From assembly GCA_900754615.1 (NCBI GenBank), contig CAAEDN010000021.1, forward strand, positions 1-34,451: DNA of 34,451 nt. Reading direction: 5' to 3'. A model generated the notes under the pieces. The model was not told where the DNA came from. It searched no databases and worked only from the letters and a program-made list of their open reading frames with translations. Source of the stretch: an uncultured Holdemanella sp. Its GTDB lineage: Bacteria > Bacillota_I > Bacilli_A > Erysipelotrichales > Erysipelotrichaceae. The position numbers and the translations under genes were made by a program. Positions 15,508 through 22,061 of the stretch are shown piece after piece. Each line of letters starts with the position of its first letter. Position 1 is the first letter of the stretch.

Positions 15508-16848
15508 CTAAACAACGATATTAAAAACATGAACCGCAATATTGAAATAAACTAGAATCGAACAGGTATCAACGATTGTTGTGATTAATGGACTAGCCAT
15601 AATAGCGGGATCTACACCAATCTTATTCGCAAACAATGGAAGAATACATCCAATTAATTTGGCGACAATAACAACAACCATTAATGAAAGAGCAACGACA
15701 ATTGCGATATTAAAGTTTTGGTATTGAATGAAAATACGTAAACCATTGGCTGCAGCTAAAATTAATCCAACTACAAGGGAAATTCTAAATTCTTTAAACA
15801 TAACTTTAAAGATTTCTTTAAAGTGGATTTCTCCTAAGGCTAAACCACGGATAATCAAAGTTGAACTTTGTGAACCGCAGTTTCCACCTGTATCCATCAA
15901 CATTGGAATAAAGGAAACAAGCAATGGGACAGCACTAAAGGCATTCTCATATCGAGTAATAATACTTCCGGTGATTGTGGCAGAAAACATTAAGACTAGT
16001 AACCATAAGATACGGTGTTTTGCCTGTTGCCAAACAGTCGTTTCAAAATAAGTTTTTTCATTGGGTTCCATGGCAGCCATACGAGAAATATCCTCATTGG
16101 TTTCATCTACCATAACGTCCATGGCATCATCGAATGTGACAATACCAACTAAACATCCATCACTGTCAAGTACGGGCATTGCAATCAAGTCATATTTTCT
16201 AAATAAATGAGCAACCTGTTCCTGATCTGTATGGGTATGTACGGAAATAATGTTGGTATTCATTAGATTTGTGATATTTTCATCATCATCACTTGTCATT
16301 AGGCTTTTAGCTGTCACAATACCAATTAATTTTTTGTTTTCTGTGACATAACAAGTGTAAATGGTTTCTTTGTGAATTCCAATTTCTTTAATATGATTCA
16401 TAGCCTGTTTGACCGACATTGTCTTTTTTAATGTGACATATTCAGTTGTCATGATGGAACCAGCGCTATCTTCAGGATATTTTAAAAGTTTGTTAATTGT
16501 TGAACGCTTGTTTGAATCAAGGTTTTTTAGAATACGTGTTACTAAGTTTGCTGGCAAATCCTCTAACATATCTACTGTATCATCCATATATAGATCATCT
16601 AATAATTCTTTTAATTCAGTTTCAGAAAACATATCTACTAGATATGTCTGCATTTTTGTGTTCATGCAGGAAAATACGTCGGCTGCTTTTTCTTTAGAAA
16701 TTAATCGAAATGCCAAAGCACATGCTTTCGCATCCAATTCTTCTAAAAAGGCGGCTGTATCCATATCGTTCATTTCGGAAAGTATATTTTGTGCAGTTTT
16801 GTATTGTTTGTCTTGTAGCAATTGATTGAATTTTTCTTTGTTCATCAT
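15508..16848 (-). CDS. mgtE: Magnesium transporter MgtE
   Basis: Mg2+-gated Mg2+ channel of the inner membrane, 446 aa. An N-terminal superhelical domain (about 1-130; EDLPANLVTRIL) is followed by two CBS domains (about 135-255; YPEDSAGSIMTTEYVTL and MPVLDSDGCLVGIVTFDDAMDV) that sense cytoplasmic Mg2+. Five C-terminal membrane helices carry the pore signature MDTGGNCGSQSSTLIIRGLALGEI and the DPAIMASPLITTIVDTCSI segment with the conserved pore Asp. ATG at 16848 follows AGAGG with 9-nt spacing; a second ATG follows immediately. An M-box riboswitch and a leader ORF precede it, so it is controlled by Mg2+ at RNA level. Upstream on the same strand is a LysR gene, but mgtE has its own promoter. Confidence 0.96.
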   Translation of the reverse strand: MMNKEKFNQLLQDKQYKTAQNILSEMNDMDTAAFLEELDAKACALAFRLISKEKAADVFSCMNTKMQTYLVDMFSETELKELLDDLYMDDTVDMLEDLPANLVTRILKNLDSNKRSTINKLLKYPEDSAGSIMTTEYVTLKKTMSVKQAMNHIKEIGIHKETIYTCYVTENKKLIGIVTAKSLMTSDDDENITNLMNTNIISVHTHTDQEQVAHLFRKYDLIAMPVLDSDGCLVGIVTFDDAMDVMVDETNEDISRMAAMEPNEKTYFETTVWQQAKHRILWLLVLMFSATITGSIITRYENAFSAVPLLVSFIPMLMDTGGNCGSQSSTLIIRGLALGEIHFKEIFKVMFKEFRISLVVGLILAAANGLRIFIQYQNFNIAIVVALSLMVVVIVAKLIGCILPLFANKIGVDPAIMASPLITTIVDTCSILVYFNIAVHVFNIVV

Positions 16849-16909
16849 AATTATGTACCTCTGCTTTCTTTAAATAATTCAAACTATTCCCGTCCGGATC
16901 CGTACACAT
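16694..16909 (-). CDS. Overlapping leader ORF of mgtE (candidate regulatory peptide)
   Basis: A 71-codon open frame begins at ATG 16909 after a very strong ribosome binding site (AAGGAGGTG), stronger than that of mgtE itself. It lies immediately after the M-box terminator, so it is only present in read-through mRNA. It overlaps the first 155 nt of mgtE in another frame. The peptide begins Met-Cys-Thr-Asp-Pro-Asp-Gly. The downstream part looks like an out-of-frame shadow of mgtE and is unlikely to be a folded protein. The early acidic/proline segment resembles the ribosome-destabilising start of enterobacterial MgtL. The act of translation, rather than the product, may matter. Confidence that it is translated is moderate. 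Confidence 0.45.
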   Translation of the reverse strand: MCTDPDGNSLNYLKKAEVHNYDEQRKIQSIATRQTIQNCTKYTFRNERYGYSRLFRRIGCESMCFGISINF

Positions 16910-16929
16910 ACAAGCCTCACCTCCTTATA

Positions 16930-16962
16930 TAAAGAAAACGTCATTGCCTAAACAATGACGTT
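16930..16962 (-). terminator. Riboswitch-controlled terminator (M-box expression platform)
   Basis: AACGTCATTG (16937-16946) pairs perfectly with CAATGACGTT (16953-16962) around a 6-nt loop. On the minus strand it is followed by TTCTTTATAT. It begins just after the aptamer, the expected layout for Mg2+-dependent premature termination. Confidence 0.8.
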
Positions 16963-16965
16963 ATT

Positions 16966-17137
16966 AAACTAAGCATCACCGTTCAAGCTTTAGTATCACA
17001 GGGCATATCAATTACATTAAGCCAAGCCTTTGCGACTTTGCCTGCTGACCAACGAGTCGTGTCTCCACAACTTTGCGGCAGTAATCTTAGGAAATCCAAA
17101 TCCCTGCGGTAACCTCACCTACCGTATTTCTTTATTT
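16966..17137 (-). ncRNA. M-box (ykoK leader) Mg2+ riboswitch
   Basis: Minus-strand landmarks of the M-box appear in order: GGUAGGUGAGGUUACC (17123-17108), the CUGCCGCAAAG segment, GUCAGCAGGC, AUAUGCCCUGUG, and the diagnostic 3' motif AUACUAAAGCUU..ACGGUGAUG followed by CUUAGUUU. The ends close as an imperfect P1 helix (AAAUAAAG 17137-17130 with CUUAGUUU 16973-16966). The length of about 170 nt and position upstream of mgtE fit. High Mg2+ should fold the aptamer and favour the downstream terminator, shutting off mgtE. Confidence 0.92.
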
Positions 17138-17145
17138 ACATGAAG

Positions 17146-17174
17146 AGAATAATATATATATTGAATAGAGTCAA
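17146..17174 (-). promoter_or_regulatory. mgtE promoter
   Basis: On the minus strand TTGACT (17174-17169), 17 bp, TATTCT (17151-17146). Transcription should begin near 17139, directly at the M-box. Confidence 0.65.
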
Positions 17175-17202
17175 CCTAAACAGTATAAAAAATGTTTTAA
17201 AT

Positions 17203-18102
17203 TTAGATAATGTGAAAACTGGTTTTATCTTTAAGTATTTCTGGGGTCCTTTTAAGAATAAAATCTAGAAATGTCTTTCCCGCATAAGAGAGAGTGTCGT
17301 AGTTATTATAAGCAATACCGACATGACGAAATAGATTTTCTTGAATGGGAATTAAACACAAATCATCATAATCGCTTAGAGCATTTTGGTACAAAATAGA
17401 AATACCTAAATTCTGACGAATCATGGCTAAAATAGTAGAATCATCATATACTTTATGTTTGATTTGTATAGGTAATCCTAATTCTTTACATGTTTGAACA
17501 GGTAAAGAATATTCACCTTCATCCAATTGAATAAAAGGATATTTTGTGATTTGTTCCATACTTAAAACTTTATATTTAGCTAACATATGATTTTGTGGGA
17601 CAAGCGCAAACATTTCATCATAATACAATTCTTGATAATGAATTTGTTTGATTGCATCAATACAAGTAAATCCCAAATCAAGAGTTCCTTCTATTAATTG
17701 TTGTTCAATATTTGTATATTCACTTTGATACAATTCAAATTGTATATTTGGATACATTTCAATAAATTCTTTCATTAAAGAAGGTAAAAGATGTCGAGAT
17801 ACACTTGTGAATGTACCTATCCTTAATTTGGATTGGTTTAATCCCTTCATTTCTTGCTTTTTAGTACGAAGATTTTCTAGATTCGCCTGAACCGATTTTA
17901 AATAGGGGAGATATTCAAATCCATCTCTACTTAGAATTACACCACTTTTTTGTCGGATGAATAAAGTGGTTTCTAATTCTTCTTCTAAAGACTTTATTGT
18001 TTGAGAAACTGCACTCTGTGAATATCCAAGCTCTTTAGCTGCTTGACTAATTGTTTTTGTTTCTAATACCTTAAAGAATATATCGTACTTTGTTAAAATC
18101 AT
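17203..18102 (-). CDS. LysR family transcriptional regulator (AzlCD-linked)
   Basis: LysR-type regulator of 299 aa. The N-terminal winged helix-turn-helix (about 1-60) is textbook: SQAAKELGYSQSAVSQTIKSLEEEL with TLFIRQKSGVILS after it. The rest is a periplasmic-binding-like effector domain starting LRIGTFTSVSRHLLPSLMKEF. I start at ATG 18102; an in-frame GTG three codons upstream lies too close to AAGGAAA. It is divergent from azlCD with interleaved promoters, so azlCD is its likely target and a branched-chain amino acid or related compound its likely effector. The latter is inference from location. Confidence 0.9.
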   Translation of the reverse strand: MILTKYDIFFKVLETKTISQAAKELGYSQSAVSQTIKSLEEELETTLFIRQKSGVILSRDGFEYLPYLKSVQANLENLRTKKQEMKGLNQSKLRIGTFTSVSRHLLPSLMKEFIEMYPNIQFELYQSEYTNIEQQLIEGTLDLGFTCIDAIKQIHYQELYYDEMFALVPQNHMLAKYKVLSMEQITKYPFIQLDEGEYSLPVQTCKELGLPIQIKHKVYDDSTILAMIRQNLGISILYQNALSDYDDLCLIPIQENLFRHVGIAYNNYDTLSYAGKTFLDFILKRTPEILKDKTSFHII

Positions 18103-18127
18103 ATCTATCACATTTCCTTATGGATGT

Positions 18128-18156
18128 ATTATAAATATTCGTTTTACAAATGACAA
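18128..18156 (-). promoter_or_regulatory. Promoter of the LysR gene
   Basis: On the minus strand TTGTCA (18156-18151), 17 bp, TATAAT (18133-18128). Its span overlaps the oppositely oriented azlC promoter. Confidence 0.75.
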
Positions 18157-18171
18157 CGTAGTTTTTATAAT
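18143..18171 (+). promoter_or_regulatory. Promoter of azlCD
   Basis: TTTACA (18143-18148), 17 bp, TATAAT (18166-18171). The LysR -35 (18151-18156) lies within this spacer, so the two polymerases compete for the same DNA. Confidence 0.75.
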
Positions 18172-18193
18172 TCATAAAAATGGAAGTGAGATT

Positions 18194-18880
18194 ATGGAAT
18201 TCAGAAAAGGAATAAAAGATAGCATCCCAGTTGGAATGGGATATTTTGCGGTTTCTTTCTCATTAGGGATCATCGCAAAGAATGTTGGTTTATCACCAAT
18301 ACAAGGCTTTTTAACAAGCCTGTTCATAAATGCATCGGCAGGAGAATATGCTGTATTTTTAATGATTAGTACACATGGTACATTTTTTCAAATGGTCATT
18401 ATGACTTTGGTGAGTAATGCTAGATATTTCTTAATGAGTTTTGCGCTAAGCCAAAAAATTGAAGAAAAAACGAGTTTATTTCATAGAATGTGTATAGGCT
18501 TTGATTTAACAGATGAATTATTTGGGCTGGCCATCAATCATGAAGGGAAAGTAAACCATAATTATATATATGGTACATATTTGGTGGCACTTCCATGCTG
18601 GGCATTTGGAACAGCGTTAGGAATAGTTGCTGGAAATAGTCTGCCTACAAAGATTGTAGCAAGTCTGAGCGTTGCGTTATATGGTATGTTTTTAGCTATC
18701 ATCATTCCGCAGGCAAAAAGAGATCGTGTTGTATGTATGTTAGTTGCTGTTAGTTTTTTGTTGAGCTACATGTGTAAGGATATGCCGATTTCAAGTGGGA
18801 CAAGAACAATTTTATTAACAATTATTATTTCAATGGCAGTCGCCATTATAAAACCTAGAAAGAAGGAAGAAAATGTCTAA
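18194..18880 (+). CDS. azlC: Branched-chain amino acid exporter, large subunit (AzlC)
   Basis: Large subunit of the AzlCD (LIV-E) exporter, which removes excess branched-chain amino acids or analogues. The 228-aa protein has multiple hydrophobic helices and the family start region FRKGIKDSIPVGMGYFAVSFSLGIIAKNVGLSP, then INASAGEYAVF and SNARYFLMSFALSQK. GGAAGTGAG precedes the start. Its last 8 nt overlap azlD, typical of obligate partners made in fixed ratio. A LysR regulator is divergently encoded upstream. Confidence 0.93.
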   Translation: MEFRKGIKDSIPVGMGYFAVSFSLGIIAKNVGLSPIQGFLTSLFINASAGEYAVFLMISTHGTFFQMVIMTLVSNARYFLMSFALSQKIEEKTSLFHRMCIGFDLTDELFGLAINHEGKVNHNYIYGTYLVALPCWAFGTALGIVAGNSLPTKIVASLSVALYGMFLAIIIPQAKRDRVVCMLVAVSFLLSYMCKDMPISSGTRTILLTIIISMAVAIIKPRKKEENV

Positions 18881-19175
18881 TCCAATGATGTATGTAGCCA
18901 CGATGGCAGTTGCCACATATTTGATTCGTGTGTTGCCATTAACACTTTTTAATAGGCCCATTACTAATATATATGTGCAATCCTTTCTATATTATGTTCC
19001 TTATGTTACTTTAGCAGTGATGACTTTCCCTACAATATTATATGAAACCAATTCTCAACTAGCTGGATTAGCTGCACTTATAATTGGGATAGTCTTAGCT
19101 TGGAAAGATAAAAGCCTATTTCAAGTGTCGATTGCGTGTTGTTTAGTAGTTTTAGCTGCAGAATGTATAATATGA
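18873..19175 (+). CDS. azlD: Branched-chain amino acid exporter, small subunit (AzlD)
   Basis: Small membrane subunit of AzlCD, 100 aa and three to four hydrophobic helices. The family pattern is visible as YLIRVLPLTLF near residue 15 and SFLYYVPYVTLAVMTFP near 50. It starts inside the azlC end (overlap ATGTCTAA), with AAGGAAGA as ribosome binding site, and ends with TGA just before a bidirectional terminator. Function depends on AzlC. Confidence 0.92.
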   Translation: MSNPMMYVATMAVATYLIRVLPLTLFNRPITNIYVQSFLYYVPYVTLAVMTFPTILYETNSQLAGLAALIIGIVLAWKDKSLFQVSIACCLVVLAAECII

Positions 19176-19207
19176 AAATAATGCCACAAAAGTGACATTA
19201 TTTTTTT
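19176..19207. terminator. Bidirectional terminator between azlD and methyltransferase
   Basis: AATAATGCCAC (19177-19187) pairs with GTGACATTATT (19192-19202) around AAAA. A seven-T run follows on the plus strand. The single C-A mismatch on the plus strand becomes a G-U pair on the minus strand. The methyltransferase stop codon lies in the stem. Confidence 0.75.
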
Positions 19208-19962
19208 AGTATATCAATTGTATGTGAGCTTGCACCAATCAGTTCTTGTCTTTCACAAGTAGCTAAATGATATTTTATAAATAGCTCAAAAGTTTCATCA
19301 TCCATCTTATTTAAGATAGGTCGCATATAATCACTAGGGCCATCAGCAGCTATAATCTGAATACGCTTTAAACCAACATCTTCATTCAACTTATTGATTG
19401 TATTCAATCGAATATAGCTATATAAATCATCAATATTTGTTTGTGTTTGAAATGTTTCATCAAGTTTTCCAGATTCTAATGATTCTTTAATATGTCCATC
19501 TCTAAATCCATGTACAAGAACACTATATTCATTCATAACGTAGGCTACAAAAATGGTTCCGTTCTTTTTGGTAACACGTTTTGCTTCAGATAGCGCCTTT
19601 AATTTATCTTCATAACTAAATAAATGATACATTGGGCCAAATAATAAAGTGATGTCAAACGTTTCATCTTCATAGCGTGACAAATTTAGAGCTGTTCCTT
19701 GATAGGCCTTAACATTGCTTTTTTTAGCTTTCAAAACACCTAGATTGTATTTGACAAGTTCAATTGCGTCTACTTGATATCCTTCATTGCTTAAGGCGAC
19801 ACTATATCGTCCTGTACCTGCTCCAATATCTAAAATACGATCTTCAGGTTTTAAATATTTATGAATATATTTCATGCTTGTTGTATATTCTACTTGTCCA
19901 TGGCGAGATAATAGTCTTTTATCTTCGCAAAATTTCCCATAATAATTTTCTAGTTTACTCAT
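19198..19962 (-). CDS. Class I SAM-dependent methyltransferase
   Basis: A 254-aa methyltransferase of the class I Rossmann fold. Motif I, ILDIGAGTGRYSVALS (about residues 43-58), binds SAM, followed by the acidic VDAIELV and a motif IV region ITLLFGPMYHLF. Substrate is not identifiable; small-molecule methyltransferases and some annotated ubiquinone/arsenite-type enzymes look alike. I start at MSKLENYY (ATG 19962), preceded by AGAGG with 9-nt spacing. The open frame continues 20 codons upstream but those are Ile/Lys-rich and unlikely coding. A TATAAT (19987-19982) lies 20 nt before this start. Monocistronic. Confidence 0.85.
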   Translation of the reverse strand: MSKLENYYGKFCEDKRLLSRHGQVEYTTSMKYIHKYLKPEDRILDIGAGTGRYSVALSNEGYQVDAIELVKYNLGVLKAKKSNVKAYQGTALNLSRYEDETFDITLLFGPMYHLFSYEDKLKALSEAKRVTKKNGTIFVAYVMNEYSVLVHGFRDGHIKESLESGKLDETFQTQTNIDDLYSYIRLNTINKLNEDVGLKRIQIIAADGPSDYMRPILNKMDDETFELFIKYHLATCERQELIGASSHTIDILKK

Positions 19963-20054
19963 GTATATTTTCCTCTTCTTAATTATAATAATGTATACGT
20001 TTGGGATTTTGCAACGTTTCATGTATGATTGTTAATGGTATTAGAATTTAATAA

Positions 20055-20060
20055 TATAAT
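20055..20060 (+). promoter_or_regulatory. -10 element before the small degraded gene
   Basis: TATAAT, with TTAATG 17 bp upstream (20032-20037), lies 12 nt before the ATG of the frameshifted small gene. Confidence 0.4.
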
Positions 20061-20072
20061 TTTGAGGTTCTT

Positions 20073-20285
20073 ATGGAAAAAGATATAAGACAGTGAGGAG
20101 ACAGAATACGTTAGTCTAGTCAATGCTTTTGGTAAATGTATTAGTGATAGGTATAAGTTGAAATCTGTGTTTGAGAGTGGAGATTATTTATATCTAAACA
20201 TAGTGAGATATAAGTAGATGGAAAAGTCTATGGTATTGTTCCATGGACTCTTATATATATGAAAGAAATAGGCAGAAAGAGATAA
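20073..20285 (+). pseudogene. Small frameshifted gene, unrecognised product
   Basis: ATG 20073 follows GAGG but stops after MEKDIRQ. From 20089 the +1 frame is open and protein-like for about 42 codons (SEETEYVSLVNAFGKCISD, then YKLKSVFESGDYLYLNIVRYK) to a TAG at 20215. At that point the first frame resumes with VDGKVYGIVPWTLIYMKEIG and ends at TAA 20283. One extra base near ATAAG (about 20086-20089) and one missing base in an A-run near 20213 would restore a single reading frame of about 70 aa. I recognise no family. It may be a decayed gene, or contain two sequencing errors. It accounts for most of the otherwise empty 350-nt region before the oxidoreductase gene. Confidence 0.5.
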
Positions 20286-20304
20286 GTATAGTGAGTAAAT
20301 GAGG

Positions 20305-20334
20305 TTAACTGCTTATTTCTATATATACTATAAT
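20305..20334 (+). promoter_or_regulatory. Promoter of the oxidoreductase-lysozyme-peptidase unit
   Basis: TTAACT (20305-20310), 18 bp, TATAAT (20329-20334), 38 nt before the start codon at 20373. Confidence 0.55.
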
Positions 20335-20372
20335 AAAAGTATCTTAAAATAATCTTAAAAGAAGGTGACGAA

Positions 20373-21260
20373 ATGATTCAAGTTGGTGTTTATGGCCTTG
20401 GAAAAATTAGTAAACGTGTTATACAAGGGATTTTACTATCGGATAATGCGTGCTTATATGCAGTATGCTCATCAAGCATAGAGAAAGCAAACGATTTTAA
20501 AATGGATTACCATGCAGTTAAAGCATTTAATAATTATGAGGATATGTTGTCGGATTCAAAATTAGATATGGTCTATATTTGTACACCTAACTATTTGCAT
20601 GCCAAACATATTCAAATGGCTTTAAGCTATTATAAGCATGTGGTTTGTGAAAAGCCCATGTGTGTATCAATAAAGGAATTAAACGAGTGCTTTAATTTTG
20701 CCGAAACGCAGAATTGTTTTTTGATGGAAGCTCACAAAACAGTTTTTACTCCATTAAATCAAAGAATATTTAATATAATTTGTTCTGGTGAAATTGGTGA
20801 AATTAAATCTGTGGATGCACGATATGCAACACGATTAAAAGAAAAGATTTCAGAATGGCATTATAATCAACCAGGGGCAGGTTGTATGTTTGATATTGGA
20901 GTTTATCCAATTTGTTATGCAAATCGAATGTCAAACAGTGTTATATCAAAAGTATCACGTTTTAATGATGAAGCACTGATTGAATATGAAAATGGATGTG
21001 TGGCTCATATTGCGACAAGCTGGGATGTAGATATGGATAATATAGCATATATATATGGCACAAAGGGGCATATAGTATGTAAAAACTTTTGGAAGAGTAC
21101 GGAGGCGATGGTCAATGGTAATAAAGTTACATCTATACAAAAGTCAGATTTTACGGGTGAAATTGAACATGCGTGTGCATGTATTGAGAATGGAATAATC
21201 GAAAGTCCGATCATGTCTAGAATGGCAAGCTTAGAAATATTAAAGGTGATTGAGGCATGA
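20373..21260 (+). CDS. Gfo/Idh/MocA family oxidoreductase
   Basis: NAD(P)-dependent sugar-type dehydrogenase fold, 295 aa. The N-terminal Rossmann domain starts VGVYGLGKISKRV (a GxGxI-like dinucleotide motif), then DMVYICTPNYLHAKHI and the family hallmark CEKPMCVS with the conserved Lys near residue 95. The C-terminal half includes DIGVYPICYANRM. Substrate cannot be told; sugars, inositols and amino sugars are typical. AAGAAGGTGA precedes the start. The gene overlaps the following lysozyme gene by 4 nt (ATGA), which implies translational coupling with a cell-wall enzyme. That pairing could indicate an amino-sugar or wall-derived substrate, but this is inference. Confidence 0.92.
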   Translation: MIQVGVYGLGKISKRVIQGILLSDNACLYAVCSSSIEKANDFKMDYHAVKAFNNYEDMLSDSKLDMVYICTPNYLHAKHIQMALSYYKHVVCEKPMCVSIKELNECFNFAETQNCFLMEAHKTVFTPLNQRIFNIICSGEIGEIKSVDARYATRLKEKISEWHYNQPGAGCMFDIGVYPICYANRMSNSVISKVSRFNDEALIEYENGCVAHIATSWDVDMDNIAYIYGTKGHIVCKNFWKSTEAMVNGNKVTSIQKSDFTGEIEHACACIENGIIESPIMSRMASLEILKVIEA

Positions 21261-22048
21261 GAAGAATTAAATTGGGACGAATCTTAATATTTTTGGTTGT
21301 TCCTATACTTATTGTGTATGTTGGGTTCTACTTTATACGTACGTCAATAAAACAAGAGAATTTAGTTGTTGAACAAGAGCATGGGTATGATGTTGATTTA
21401 TTTTCTATAGAAAACGGTTTGATGACCTACAAAGATCCATCATATAAAGTTTTAACAGGAATAGATGTATCAGAACATAATCAAGATATAGATTGGAAAA
21501 ATGTAAAAAATGATGATATTGACTTTGCAATAATAAGAGTAGGCTATCGCGGAGCACAAGACGGTGTTGTAAAGGAAGATAAATATTTTGAAACGAATAT
21601 AAAACAGGCTGTTCGCTGTAATTTAAAAGTAGGAGTATATTTTTTCTCAAGTGCAGTCACATCCGAAGAAATTGATGAAGAAGCAGACATGGTACTAAGT
21701 AGAATAAAAAAATATGAAGTGAATATGCCAGTTGTATTTGATATGGAAGAAATTGAACAAGGTGGAAGAGTGGATAATTTAACGATTGAACAAAGAACAA
21801 AACTGGCACTTCGGTTTTGTAAAAAAATCAAAGAAGCTAGCTATACACCTATGATTTATGGAAATATGACTTGGCTTTATCAAAAATATAATTTTGAAGA
21901 AATATCAAAATATAGGATTTGGCTGGCTAGTTATTCAATGGATTGTCCAATGGAGGATAAATTTGATATGTGGCAATATTCAAACAATGGGCAAGTAAAT
22001 GGAATAGAGGGCAATGTAGATATGAATATATATCTACAAAGAAAATAA
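21257..22048 (+). CDS. Membrane-anchored GH25 lysozyme (muramidase)
   Basis: Glycoside hydrolase family 25 cleaves the MurNAc-GlcNAc bond of peptidoglycan. The 263-aa protein has a basic start, one hydrophobic helix (about 9-28) acting as signal anchor, and a GH25 barrel from about residue 65: TGIDVSEHNQDIDW, FAIIRVGYRG, VGVYFFSSAV, the catalytic region PVVFDMEE, MIYGNMTWL and the C-terminal MWQYSNNGQVNGIEGNVDMN. There are no SH3 or other wall-binding repeats, so it probably works at the outer membrane face. Start overlaps the previous stop (ATGA) and is preceded by AAAGGTGAT..GAGG. Housekeeping wall turnover is more likely than a phage origin, since no phage genes are nearby. Confidence 0.93.
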   Translation: MRRIKLGRILIFLVVPILIVYVGFYFIRTSIKQENLVVEQEHGYDVDLFSIENGLMTYKDPSYKVLTGIDVSEHNQDIDWKNVKNDDIDFAIIRVGYRGAQDGVVKEDKYFETNIKQAVRCNLKVGVYFFSSAVTSEEIDEEADMVLSRIKKYEVNMPVVFDMEEIEQGGRVDNLTIEQRTKLALRFCKKIKEASYTPMIYGNMTWLYQKYNFEEISKYRIWLASYSMDCPMEDKFDMWQYSNNGQVNGIEGNVDMNIYLQRK

Positions 22049-22061
22049 TAAAGGAGTAAAA

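Noticed and set aside
16409..16825. 138-codon plus-strand frame antisense to mgtE
   Set aside because: Ser/Phe-rich low-complexity translation without initiation signals, fully inside mgtE.
21257..22048. GH25 lysozyme as part of a prophage
   Set aside because: No holin, terminase, structural genes or integrase nearby, and the protein has a membrane anchor rather than phage wall-binding repeats.
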